A stretch of DNA of 64,000 nucleotides. It comes from Allobranchiibius huperziae. GTDB lineage: Bacteria > Actinomycetota > Actinomycetes > Actinomycetales > Dermatophilaceae. A model generated the notes under the pieces. The model had not been told where the DNA came from. It was given only the letters and a program-made list of their open reading frames with translations, and ran no database searches. The DNA is taken from positions 1,070,929 through 1,134,928 of the forward strand of contig NZ_JACCFW010000001.1 in the NCBI RefSeq assembly GCF_013410455.1. Reading direction: 5' to 3'. Of this stretch, positions 28,020 to 35,769 are shown piece after piece. A program made the translations under genes and the position numbers. Each line of letters begins with the position of its first letter. Position 1 is the stretch's first letter.

Positions 28020-29243
28020 TTAGCTGTGCAGCGCCCGCGCCAGGTCCTCGCGCAGGTCCTCGACGTCCTCCAGTCCCACCGACAGTCGGACCGTCGCCTC
28101 GCCGATGCCGACCGCGGCGCGCCCCTGCGGGCCGAGTTTGCGGTGGGTGGTGGTCGCAGGATGGGTGACCATCGACTTCGCGTCGCCGAGGTTGTTGGAG
28201 ATGTCGATGATGCGCAACTCGTCCAGGAGCCCGAACGCCGCGACCTTCGCGGCGGCCGGGTCGTCGTCCTTGGTCGCCAGATCGAAGGTGACGATCGTGC
28301 CCCCGCCGTCCTGCTGGCGGCGGGCCAGGTCGTACTGCGGGTGTGAGGGCAGGAACGGGTAGCGCACCGACGCCACCTGCGGTCGGTCCTGCAGCCACTG
28401 CGCCAGGTCGGCGGCAGCAGCGCTCGCCGCTCGGACTCGCAGGTCGAGCGTTTCCAGGCCCTTGAGCAGCACCCAGGCGTTGAACGGGGACATGCTCGGC
28501 CCGGTGTTGCGGATCATGGTCTGCACCGGGCCGTCGATGTAGTCCTGGCTGCCGAGGATCGCCCCGCCCAGCACCCGGCCCTGCCCGTCGATGTGCTTGG
28601 TCGCGGAGTAGACCACCACGTCGACACCCATCGCGATCGGCCGCTGCAGCACCGGGGTGGCGAAGACGTTGTCGACGATCACGGTGGCGCCGGCCGCGTG
28701 CGCGAGCTCGCAGACGGCCGCGATGTCGATGATGTCGAGCATCGGGTTGGTGGGGGTCTCGAAGAACACCACGTCGGCGGGAGTGGCCAGGGCCCGCTCC
28801 CACTGAGCGAGGTCGTGGCCGTCGACATAGTCGGTGCGCACGCCCCACGTGGCCAGGATCTCCTCGAAGATCACGACCGTGGAGCCGAAGAGGGCTCGCG
28901 CGGAAACGATCCGCGAGCCCTGCTTCACCAGAGCGGCCAGCGAGGTGAACACGGCCGACATTCCGGTCGCCGTCGCGTAGCAGGCGGGTGCGCCTTCGAT
29001 CAGGCGCAGCCGCTCCTCGAAGGTGGACACCGTCGGGTTGCCGTAGCGGCTGTAGATGAACCGGTCCAGGTCGCCGGCGAACGCGGCTTCGGCATCGGCC
29101 GCCCGGTCGTAGACGTAGCCCTGGGTGAGGAACAGCGCCTCGGAGGTCTCATCGAATCCGGTGCGCTCCTGGCCGCCGCGGACGGCGTACGTCGCGGGGC
29201 GCAATCCTTCGGGCAGCGCTGGCTTGGGTCGTGGCTCACTCAT
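28020..29243 (-). CDS. metZ: O-succinylhomoserine/O-acetylhomoserine sulfhydrylase, PLP-dependent
   Basis: A 407-residue Cys/Met-metabolism PLP enzyme. The PLP lysine is in SATKHIDGQGRVLGG, with upstream YSRYGNPTVSTFEERL and FFETPTNPMLDI as cofactor and substrate motifs. The tail ends VGLEDVEDLREDLARAL. The GQGRVLGG context is the MetZ form, which converts O-succinyl- or O-acetylhomoserine plus sulfide to homocysteine; a cystathionine gamma-synthase role cannot be excluded. The start is three bases after the rhodanese stop, and the order DUF1737-rhodanese-metZ suggests a sulfur-assimilation operon. Confidence 0.88.
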   Translation of the reverse strand: MSEPRPKPALPEGLRPATYAVRGGQERTGFDETSEALFLTQGYVYDRAADAEAAFAGDLDRFIYSRYGNPTVSTFEERLRLIEGAPACYATATGMSAVFTSLAALVKQGSRIVSARALFGSTVVIFEEILATWGVRTDYVDGHDLAQWERALATPADVVFFETPTNPMLDIIDIAAVCELAHAAGATVIVDNVFATPVLQRPIAMGVDVVVYSATKHIDGQGRVLGGAILGSQDYIDGPVQTMIRNTGPSMSPFNAWVLLKGLETLDLRVRAASAAAADLAQWLQDRPQVASVRYPFLPSHPQYDLARRQQDGGGTIVTFDLATKDDDPAAAKVAAFGLLDELRIIDISNNLGDAKSMVTHPATTTHRKLGPQGRAAVGIGEATVRLSVGLEDVEDLREDLARALHS

Positions 29244-29246
29244 GGA

Positions 29247-29672
29247 TCAGGATTGTTTCCAGGGCAGTCCGGCCGCGCGCCACCCACCGCCGCCGCGGTG
29301 CCCCGCGTCGTCCAGGCCGCCCTCGAACCCCTCGAGCACGTTGTACGCCGGCCCGAGGCCCGCCGCTGTCGCGGCCTTGGCGGCACTGATCGAGCGCTGC
29401 CCGCTGCGGCACAGGAAGACCACCGGTCGTCCGTCGCCGGGGGTGACGCCGGCTTCGCGCACGTCGTCGACGAAGTGCGGGTTCGACGATCCGTCGGGGA
29501 AGCTCACCCACTCCACGAACTCGGTCTCCCGGCCCAGGCACGTGATGTCCGGGACACCTACATAGGCCCACTCGGCGGTGGTGCGGACGTCGACGAGAAC
29601 GGCGTCGTCGTGCGCGGCGAGCAGCTCCCACGCCTGCTGAGGCGTCAGATCGCCGGCGTACCCCTCGGTCAT
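29247..29672 (-). CDS. Rhodanese-like domain protein
   Basis: A 141-residue single-domain rhodanese. The active-site loop is FLCRSGQRSI, with Cys near residue 88, and LVDVRTTAEWAYVGVPDI is the N-terminal signature. It probably carries a persulfide sulfur. Its place between a DUF1737 gene (four-base overlap) and metZ (three-base gap) suggests it supplies or buffers sulfane sulfur for homocysteine synthesis; this is inference from context. The C-terminal GGWRAAGLPW is typical of the short bacterial forms next to metZ. Confidence 0.88.
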   Translation of the reverse strand: MTEGYAGDLTPQQAWELLAAHDDAVLVDVRTTAEWAYVGVPDITCLGRETEFVEWVSFPDGSSNPHFVDDVREAGVTPGDGRPVVFLCRSGQRSISAAKAATAAGLGPAYNVLEGFEGGLDDAGHRGGGGWRAAGLPWKQS

Positions 29673-29869
29673 GCGTTCTGCACCGAGCCGTCGGCGGGCG
29701 TCGGCAGGACGACGGCCTGCCCGGTGACGACCCGCGTCCCGTCGTAGGTGAGCGCCGGGGATCCGTGCAGCACGTAGCCCTCGTCGAGGGCGGTGCTCAC
29801 CCGCTCGCAGAAGGCTTGGTCGTCGGTGCCGGTGATGAACCTGTAACGAAGGCGCGGTGTCTCGCTCAT
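29669..29869 (-). CDS. DUF1737 domain protein
   Basis: A 66-residue protein containing the DUF1737 core: RYRFITGTDDQAFCERVSTA and LDEGYVLHGSPALTYDG. The function of the domain is unknown. ATG 29869 (MSETPRLRYRF) is preferred; GTG 29887 would add six residues. The stop overlaps the rhodanese start by four bases, so it is the first gene of the DUF1737-rhodanese-metZ unit. Confidence 0.8.
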   Translation of the reverse strand: MSETPRLRYRFITGTDDQAFCERVSTALDEGYVLHGSPALTYDGTRVVTGQAVVLPTPADGSVQNA

Positions 29870-29932
29870 GGATCCATCATCACCCACCTGTTGCGTGGCG
29901 TGCGGCCCGTGGTCGTCCAGCGGACAGCGTGC

Positions 29933-31222
29933 TCACTGCCTGAAGCGCTCACTTCGACGGTGAAATCTGACCTGGTCCAGGTGCAGGATCTCGTTGGTGG
30001 GCCCGGGGTAGCGCGGTGCTGCCGTGGGTTCGGGGCTGTCGGGTGGGGTGGCGACGGTGGGTTCGATGGGGTGCCCGTGGCGGGTGGCGAATCGGAACCG
30101 TCCGGGTCTGTCGGGCGCGGGGTGGATGGTGAAGTCGCCGGTGTGGTGTCGGTCGTGGTGGTGGGGGCACAGGCTGATCAGGTTGGCCATGTTGGTGGGT
30201 CCGCCGTCGGCCCAGTGGACGATGTGGTGGCATTCCAGGTGGTGGATCGCCAGGCAGCCGGGGTAGGCGCAGCCGCGGTCGCGGTCTTCGACCAGGCGTC
30301 GGGTGCGGCGCGGGACGATGCGGTGGGCGCGTCCGACGTTGACGGGGGTGCCGCCGGTTTCCCAGACGGGTTGGAGCACCCCGTCGCAGGTCCACTTCCT
30401 CAGGAGGTGCGGTGGTAGGGCGCCGCGTGTGGTCAGCCAGCCTTGGCCGGTGGTGTCCAGGTGCAGGTAGATCCGGAACTTCTCGGCCCGCCCGGCGGTG
30501 GTGACGGTCCCTGCGTCCAGGGAGCGGGAGGCGATTTGGGCCATGGCGTCGGCCATCCGCACCCGCCGCCCGTCGTCTTTCGTGTTGGTGGTGGCGAGGA
30601 AGAGGGTGTCTTTGGCCTCTGCGAGGGCTTGTTGGACCAGGGCTCCGATGTCGGCGGGTACGGAGTAGGTCAGGTGGAACCGGTCGTGGTCGCACCACAT
30701 CGATAGTTCCGCCGGTTGCGCCGCGACCGAGAACGGGTCTGGTGGGGCCGGCGGGGTGTCCGCCTCGTCGGTGGTGGTGGCGAAGTCGTATTTGACCAGT
30801 GCCCGGCGCAACTGCGGGACGGTGGCGTGCACCGCCAGGTCAACTACGACCTGGTCGTACCCGACCGGGGTGTGCGCGGCGACCACGGCGGCCTGACCCA
30901 GCGAGAGTCGCCCGGCGTGCACCTCCCGGGACAGGGCCGGTAGCTCGGCGGACCGGGCCGCGATCCGGACCAGGTCCCGGGCGGTGGCGGGGGAGACCCC
31001 GGCGAAGCAGGTCAACCAGTGTTCGGGGGACCGGATCCCGCCGATCGCCCACGACTCAGTGCGCACCAGGTCGCTGACCAGGTCGATCAGATCGGCGTGC
31101 GCGGCGTTCAACCGCCCACAGATCAGGCTCACCCGAGCGAGCGGATCAGTGGTCGAACCATGCTCCGGCACAACGAGACTCGAGCTGTCAGTGACAACTG
31201 CGAGGCCCGGTGTCGAACTCAT
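29933..31222 (-). CDS. DUF222 / 13E12-family HNH endonuclease domain protein (copy B)
   Basis: A 429-residue paralogue of the protein at 354-1643, with the same domain order: DUF222, then HNH (LECHHIVHWADGG, CPHHH). Residues about 151-423 are identical to copy A; the first 150 differ at about 20 aligned positions plus an unrelated N-terminal stretch. ATG 31222 starts the shared MSSTPGL. It is co-directional with the DUF1737 operon but its stop lies only 63 bases upstream of that start. Function unknown; nuclease activity inferred from HNH residues. Confidence 0.88.
   Translation of the reverse strand: MSSTPGLAVVTDSSSLVVPEHGSTTDPLARVSLICGRLNAAHADLIDLVSDLVRTESWAIGGIRSPEHWLTCFAGVSPATARDLVRIAARSAELPALSREVHAGRLSLGQAAVVAAHTPVGYDQVVVDLAVHATVPQLRRALVKYDFATTTDEADTPPAPPDPFSVAAQPAELSMWCDHDRFHLTYSVPADIGALVQQALAEAKDTLFLATTNTKDDGRRVRMADAMAQIASRSLDAGTVTTAGRAEKFRIYLHLDTTGQGWLTTRGALPPHLLRKWTCDGVLQPVWETGGTPVNVGRAHRIVPRRTRRLVEDRDRGCAYPGCLAIHHLECHHIVHWADGGPTNMANLISLCPHHHDRHHTGDFTIHPAPDRPGRFRFATRHGHPIEPTVATPPDSPEPTAAPRYPGPTNEILHLDQVRFHRRSERFRQ
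29952..30807. repeat. Near-identical dispersed repeat, copy B (partner 373-1228)
   Basis: Matches 373-1228 at an offset of 29579 with about three mismatches, in the same orientation. The left boundary is sharp at 29951/29952; the right edge fades into diverged but homologous coding sequence. Direct repeats 29.6 kb apart could recombine and delete or duplicate the interval from rpmB to metZ. Confidence 0.85.
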
Positions 31223-31266
31223 GTATGAAGTCAACCACCCGCCACCGACAGCCCCTGAACGCAAGA

Positions 31267-31297
31267 GAAGGGACCGCGCCGGTGGCGCGGTCCCTTC
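31267..31297 (-). terminator. Hairpin terminator after the first wall-protein cassette
   Basis: Perfect 14-base arms GAAGGGACCGCGCC (31267-31280) and GGCGCGGTCCCTTC (31284-31297) with a three-base loop. It lies 39 bases past the stop of the SH3-like protein gene and 44 bases before the copy B nuclease start. On the minus strand it is followed by a weak T-rich stretch (TCTTGCG). Confidence 0.75.
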
Positions 31298-31336
31298 CCT
31301 GGTCTGCGAGCTAGATCCCGCTGCGGACGGCGCGGG

Positions 31337-31669
31337 TCACGGGTGGGCCAGGTACTCGCTGGCCACCCAGCCGGTCAGCTTCTTCGAGCCGTTGTATCCG
31401 TAGCCGTAGACCCAGTAGTGGCCGCCTCCGGAGCGACCGGAGGAGCTGCAGTAGTGGAAGAGGGTGCCGCGCTTCACCTGTCCGACCGTGCCCGAGCTGG
31501 TGCTCGGGCTGCGGTGCACCTTCAGCCAGTCCGCGGTCTGCACGGCGCCGTAGCTGTCGATCGAGCAGCTGTAGCTGGCGGTCGCTGCGTGGGCCTGCGC
31601 GATCGGGACCGACAGCGGCAAGGTTGCCAGTGCGCCGGTGGCGAGGACGAGGGTGAGTGCCTTCTTCAT
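31337..31669 (-). CDS. Small secreted SH3-like domain protein
   Basis: A 110-residue exported protein. A signal peptide (MKKALTLVLATGALATLPLS, cleavage near AHAA at about 27-29) precedes one bacterial SH3-like domain with ADWLKVHRSPSTSSGTVGQV, the pair of cysteines around residue 75, WVYGYGYNG and the closing LTGWVASEYL. Such domains usually bind cell-wall peptides. AAGGAG stands at ideal distance before ATG 31669. It is the last of three secreted-protein genes behind the regulator at 33933-34700; 54 bases separate it from the previous gene. Confidence 0.8.
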   Translation of the reverse strand: MKKALTLVLATGALATLPLSVPIAQAHAATASYSCSIDSYGAVQTADWLKVHRSPSTSSGTVGQVKRGTLFHYCSSSGRSGGGHYWVYGYGYNGSKKLTGWVASEYLAHP

Positions 31670-31723
31670 CTGATGCTCCTTGGGGTAGGGGTCGTGCGAC
31701 GGGCGGGTGAGGTCACGAGATCC

Positions 31724-32113
31724 TCACGGCCCGTACGGTCCGAGCTCGATGGAGTTGATGGGGGTCAGGTAGACGTTGTTCCAGGACGCGCCCTTGGCGT
31801 GCGACTCGCCCCAGTTGCCGAGGCCGGAGTTGCAGCTCTTGCCGTTGTAACCGGTGCAGAACGCCAGGCCGGCGTTGTACTGGTTGTTGAGCACGTAGTG
31901 GTAACCGACCTGATTGCTGAGGTTGTCCGTGCCGTAGTGGTAGTACCGCAGTGACGGGTGGTCGCCGTTCCAGCCGGCGTTCTGGGGATAGATGCACACG
32001 TAGCCGTAGGCGCAGCCGTGCACGGTGCTGCCCGCGGCGTGGGCGGGGGCGACGCCGGCGAAACCCAGCGCGCCGAGGCCCAGCGCCGAGACTGCTGCGA
32101 TGCGTTTGTACAT
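31724..32113 (-). CDS. Small secreted cysteine-containing protein, I36 inhibitor/crystallin-like
   Basis: A 129-residue exported protein: signal peptide to about residue 27 (ALGLGALGFAGVAPAHA), then HGCAYGYVCIYPQN, LRYYHYGTDNLSN, VLNNQYNAGLAFCTGYNG and the closing TPINSIELG. The pattern CxxGYxCxY ... NNQ ... CTGYNG ... PxNSI resembles beta/gamma-crystallin-like proteins annotated as peptidase inhibitor family I36; inhibitor activity is not shown. Its closest visible relative is 38940-39332 in the second cassette. GGAGAA precedes ATG 32113. It lies 50 bases after the NlpC/P60 gene. Confidence 0.72.
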   Translation of the reverse strand: MYKRIAAVSALGLGALGFAGVAPAHAAGSTVHGCAYGYVCIYPQNAGWNGDHPSLRYYHYGTDNLSNQVGYHYVLNNQYNAGLAFCTGYNGKSCNSGLGNWGESHAKGASWNNVYLTPINSIELGPYGP

Positions 32114-32163
32114 GAGCCGTTCTCCGATCTGTGAGGGGTGTGCGGGGTGGTGAAGGGGTGGCG

Positions 32164-33864
32164 TCACCACATCCGGACGGCGCCCCAGAAGGTGTCGCCG
32201 GTGGTGACGCTGGTGATGCCGTCGTGGTCGCCGGACTGGTAGGCGTTCATCTGCTTGCCGTTGCCCATGTAGATCGCGACGTGCTCGCCGGCGTTCTGGC
32301 CGTACCAGAGGATGTCTCCGGGCTTGAGCTGCGACAGGTAGTTGTCGACCTGGCCCGACCCGCCGTGGCTGGCAGCGTTGATGACGGCCTTGTGCGGGAG
32401 GGCGAGCGCCTTGGACCACTGGCCCCACGTGTAGCCGTCGAGCGCGTCCACCCCGGTGGCCTGGTAGTAGGCCCATCGCACGAGGCCGGAGCAGTCGAAT
32501 CCGTCGACGTGGCAGTCGTTCGGAGCGCCGTTGCTCGGGTCGCACGAGCCGTAGGTCGGGCCGGGGGTCGAGCCGTGGCCGCCGTCCCAGGCGTAGATGC
32601 TGTATTTGTACATCGAGTCGCTGGTCACGGTGACCCGGCAGGCCTGCTGCATCATCTTCAGCGTCAGACCGGGGAGCCCGGTGTACGCCGTACCGCACGC
32701 GCTGCCGTTGGTGTTGGCGCCGCCGTTGCTCGGCGGGGAGGGCGGCGTCGGGTTGGTGGAGCCGCTGCCGCAGGACGGCAGGTTGACCCAGTAGTCCTGT
32801 GAACCGGTGAAGTACACCGCCGGCACGTATCCCGTGGCGCCGTTGTCATCGCCGATGGTCTTGGCCCAGCTCGAGGAGCTGTAGCCGCCGACGGTGGCGG
32901 TGGAGCCGTTCACCCGGCAGTAGAACCAGTTGGCCGAACCGCCGGTGTGCAGGTGGTCGACCACGCCGGAGGACGTCGAGGTCGAGCCGTAGAGCGGCAC
33001 CCCGCCGGACGGCACCCAGACCGGGCAGTAGTACGCGGTCCCGCCCGAGGGGTTGTGACCGAGCGTGCAGCTGTCGTCCGAGGGCGGCGGCGCGGGCGTC
33101 GAGCACGCGGGCATCCCTGCCCAGTAGTTCTGCGAGCCGGTGAAGTACACCGCCGGGACGTATCCCGTGGCGCCGTGATCGTCGCCGATGGTCTTGGCCC
33201 AGTCGGAGGAGGTGTACCCACCGACCGTGATCGAAGAGCCCTTCTGCTCGCAGAAGAACCAGTTGCCGGTGCCCGCGGTGTTCAGGTGGTCCACGACCCC
33301 CGATCCGGACGAGGTCGATGCGTAGACCGGCGTTCCGCCGGAGGGCGTCCAGATGCCGCAGTACGACACCGTCGTGCCCGACTTGTTGGTGCCGGAGTGA
33401 CAGGAACTGCCCGACGAGCCGGTCCCGCCCGAGCAGCTCGGCAGTCCGGCCCAGTAGTTCTCACTGCCGCTGAAGTAGACAGCGGGCACGTAGCCGATGG
33501 CGCCGTTGTCGTCGCCGACGGAGCGGGCCCAGCTCGTGGACTTGTACCCGGAGGCGGTCGCGGTGCCGCCTGAGGTCGAGCAGTAGAACCAGTTCGCCGT
33601 TCCTCCGCTGTGCAGGTGGTCGATGACCGAGGAGCCCTGCGACGTGCTGGAGTAGACGGGGATCCCGCCCGAGGGCACCCAGACCCCGCAGTAGTAGACG
33701 CTCTGGCCCGATGCGTTGTGCCCTGCGGTGCACCCGTCGGCGGCGTGCGCCGGGGTGGACCATCCGAGGGACAACGTCGCGACCGAGGTGAGGAGCAGTC
33801 CGAGGAGGACGGTCAGGATCCTCGGTCGCGTGGTGACTCCGGGGTGGAGCCGATCTTCTTTCAT
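32164..33864 (-). CDS. Secreted NlpC/P60 endopeptidase with three 100-residue SH3-like repeats
   Basis: A 566-residue wall hydrolase. A signal peptide (to about 41, STPAHA) is followed by three repeats of exactly 100 residues (45-144, 155-254, 266-365), each running from Cys to PxC and containing YYC.VWVPSGG, VVDHLHTGG, NWFYC and GYVPAVYF. After a Pro/Ser/Gly linker, the C-terminal NlpC/P60 domain (about 390-566) has catalytic Cys458 in GFDCSGLVRWAYY and His in GEHVAIYMG. NlpC/P60 enzymes cut peptide stems of peptidoglycan; the repeats should anchor it to the wall. It is the first structural gene after the regulator at 33933-34700 (68-base gap). Confidence 0.87.
   Translation of the reverse strand: MKEDRLHPGVTTRPRILTVLLGLLLTSVATLSLGWSTPAHAADGCTAGHNASGQSVYYCGVWVPSGGIPVYSSTSQGSSVIDHLHSGGTANWFYCSTSGGTATASGYKSTSWARSVGDDNGAIGYVPAVYFSGSENYWAGLPSCSGGTGSSGSSCHSGTNKSGTTVSYCGIWTPSGGTPVYASTSSGSGVVDHLNTAGTGNWFFCEQKGSSITVGGYTSSDWAKTIGDDHGATGYVPAVYFTGSQNYWAGMPACSTPAPPPSDDSCTLGHNPSGGTAYYCPVWVPSGGVPLYGSTSTSSGVVDHLHTGGSANWFYCRVNGSTATVGGYSSSSWAKTIGDDNGATGYVPAVYFTGSQDYWVNLPSCGSGSTNPTPPSPPSNGGANTNGSACGTAYTGLPGLTLKMMQQACRVTVTSDSMYKYSIYAWDGGHGSTPGPTYGSCDPSNGAPNDCHVDGFDCSGLVRWAYYQATGVDALDGYTWGQWSKALALPHKAVINAASHGGSGQVDNYLSQLKPGDILWYGQNAGEHVAIYMGNGKQMNAYQSGDHDGITSVTTGDTFWGAVRMW
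32770..33732 (-). repeat. Three in-frame 300-base repeats encoding SH3-like modules
   Basis: Repeat units at 33433-33732, 33103-33402 and 32770-33069, each encoding 100 residues and joined by linkers of 10-11 codons. Protein identity between units is about 65-75 percent by eye, with DNA identity high around the GATGAC...GGCTACGTGCC-type segment. Equal length and linker spacing indicate internal duplication. Confidence 0.85.
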
Positions 33865-33932
33865 GGTGTGCCGCCTTCGCAGTCCCGGTCGCTGGTGGGG
33901 AGGAGCGCGGGCAGCACATCAGCAGCGGTCGG

Positions 33933-34700
33933 CTACCGGATGGACGCGTCGGACATTCTCGGACGTTCGAGATAGGGGAGCCCTGGGAGCGGCGCGTGCG
34001 ATGCGGCGTTCGCCACGACATTGGCCGGCACCCATCCCCAGCCGCCGTCGGAGTCGTAGGCGATGTCGGCCTGGGTGTAGAGCCATATCTGAGCCACCGG
34101 CGCGCCCGAGTCGCCTGCATCCGCACTCCCGTGCGTCTGCCCGAGGAACCAGTTGTTGCCGGCGTGCAGGAAGCCGGTGCGGCACGAGCGGGCGTTCGGT
34201 TCGGCGTACGTGTGGGTGCCTGCCCACGTGCAGCACACGCAGGCTTGGACGACGACGGGACCGGTACCGCTGTCCGCTCGGTGACGCTCTGGCAGCAGCA
34301 CCGGAACGGTGTGCAGTCCTCTCGCACGCCGGCTGCGGACCCGGGCGTTCTCCGTGGGCAGCTGCAGATCCTCGTCCGCGCGGATGCGACGGGTCAGGAC
34401 GCCGTCGAAGAGGCGGTCGAGCGCGAGCGCCCATTCGTGCGCCTCCCGCGGGGTGGCGCCGAGGGCCAGGACGAGGGTGTCGAGCCGGTCCGCCGGCGGC
34501 AACGACGTCCCGGCGAGATAGCCGTGCAGAGAGGACCGGGGGATGCCGGTCGTCCGGACGAGGCTGTCCAGACCGATGCGCTGCCGCGATGCCCCTGCTG
34601 CGGCGCGGCGTCGCAAGTGGTCCAGTGCGAGGACGAAATCTGCTTGATTGCAGATCGATTCGGGCCGCGGTGTAGTGCAGCTCGTGGCGTGTCCGGTCAC
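33933..34700 (-). CDS. Xre-like HTH regulator with C-terminal SH3-like domain
   Basis: A 255-residue protein without signal peptide or membrane helix. Residues about 20-100 are a helix-turn-helix domain (TTGIPRSSLHGYLAGTSLPP) matching the regulator at 39976-40935 (AGIPRSTLHTYVRGRSLPP). A short Cys cluster, ACVCC, is at 153-157. Residues about 163-246 resemble the SH3-like domain of the secreted proteins at 56-60 kb: FLHAGNNWFLGQTHGS against VLHTGRNYFYCQSKGS, then IWLYTQ...GWGWVPANVV against WWLKTDDD...VWVNATHV, and PLPGLP against RIPGL. GTG 34700 follows CGGGGG. It heads the cassette of secreted proteins to its left; ligand unknown. Confidence 0.72.
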   Translation of the reverse strand: MTGHATSCTTPRPESICNQADFVLALDHLRRRAAAGASRQRIGLDSLVRTTGIPRSSLHGYLAGTSLPPADRLDTLVLALGATPREAHEWALALDRLFDGVLTRRIRADEDLQLPTENARVRSRRARGLHTVPVLLPERHRADSGTGPVVVQACVCCTWAGTHTYAEPNARSCRTGFLHAGNNWFLGQTHGSADAGDSGAPVAQIWLYTQADIAYDSDGGWGWVPANVVANAASHAPLPGLPYLERPRMSDASIR

Positions 34701-34875
34701 TCGAAACCCCCGAGAATTCAATGGTTTTCCCGTGCAATGGATCGAGAATGTACGCGCGCCACCTTGAGATCTGAGGAATCTGCCCCGGCCGATCTCGCAG
34801 AGCGATACGGGTCGACGCATGCGCGCGCCCCGGGCGCGACCACGAATCGGCGGTCGGGTGTACATACTGAGATGT

Positions 34876-35769
34876 ATGGCTGATCAATACACCGTGACCG
34901 ACCCGACCAAGATGTATGCCGACATCGATACGACCGCGCAGTATCAGGACGGTCCGGGTCTCGATGCCGACCTGGACAACCCGGCTGACCTCGGTGAGGA
35001 GACCTACCGCGGCAGCGGTCGGCTGCGGGACCGCAAGGCCCTGGTCACCGGGGGTGACTCGGGCATCGGCGCAGCGACGGTCATCGCATTCGCCCGCGAG
35101 GGTGCGGACGTCGTCATCTCCTACCTTCCCGAGGAAGAGAAGGATGCTCAGCGCATCAAGTCTCTGGTGGAGCAGGCCGGTCGCAAGGCGGTACTCGCTC
35201 CCGGTGACCTGACCGACGAGCGCTACTGCACCTCACTGGTGGAGACCACCGTCCGGGAGCTGGGTGGGATCGACATCGTGGTGTCCAACGGTGGCCGCCA
35301 GCAGCATGTCGAGGACCTGGCCGACCTCAGCTACGAGCAGTTCGACGACACCTTCAAGACCAACGTCTATGCGCTGTTCTGGATCGTGAAGGCGGCCCTG
35401 CCCCACCTGCAGCCTGGCTCGGCGATCATCGGCACCTCGTCGATCCAGGCCTATCAGCCCTCGCCGAACCTGCTCGACTACGCCACCACGAAGGCTGCGA
35501 TCAACACATTCTGCAAGGGCTTGGCCCAGCAGGTGGGACCGAAGGGGATCCGTGTGAACGTCGTGGCGCCCGGCCCGGTCTGGACGCCGCTGCAGACTGC
35601 GGGCGGTCAACCGCAGGAGGAGCTGCCGGAGTTCGGCCAGTCGACGCCGCTCGGTCGGGCGGGTCAGCCGGCGGACCTCGCGCCCGCCTTCGTGTACCTG
35701 GCCTCCGCAGAGTCCAGCTTCGTGTCGGGGGAGACCCTGCACGTCAACGGCGGCATGCCCACACCGTGA
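34876..35769 (+). CDS. SDR family oxidoreductase (YghA-like)
   Basis: A 297-residue short-chain dehydrogenase with the N-terminal extension typical of the YghA/general-stress group ([20 protein letters not shown]). NAD(P) motif [11 protein letters not shown] near residue 58, NGG, and the catalytic Ser...Tyr-x3-Lys set in [21 protein letters not shown]. The C-terminus [12 protein letters not shown] is classical. The substrate is unknown. It is divergent from the regulator at 33933-34700 across a 175-base gap and overlaps the GH15 gene by four bases, so the two are likely an operon. Confidence 0.9.
   Translation: MADQYTVTDPTKMYADIDTTAQYQDGPGLDADLDNPADLGEETYRGSGRLRDRKALVTGGDSGIGAATVIAFAREGADVVISYLPEEEKDAQRIKSLVEQAGRKAVLAPGDLTDERYCTSLVETTVRELGGIDIVVSNGGRQQHVEDLADLSYEQFDDTFKTNVYALFWIVKAALPHLQPGSAIIGTSSIQAYQPSPNLLDYATTKAAINTFCKGLAQQVGPKGIRVNVVAPGPVWTPLQTAGGQPQEELPEFGQSTPLGRAGQPADLAPAFVYLASAESSFVSGETLHVNGGMPTP

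Noticed and set aside
28020-29930. SAM riboswitch or S-box upstream of the metZ operon
   Set aside because: The 63 bases before the DUF1737 start are too short for a SAM riboswitch and run straight into the DUF222 gene.
31724-32698. 324-codon minus-strand frame continuing upstream of the I36-like gene
   Set aside because: The part above 32113 overlaps the NlpC/P60 gene in another frame; the signal peptide and ribosome-binding site fix the start at 32113.
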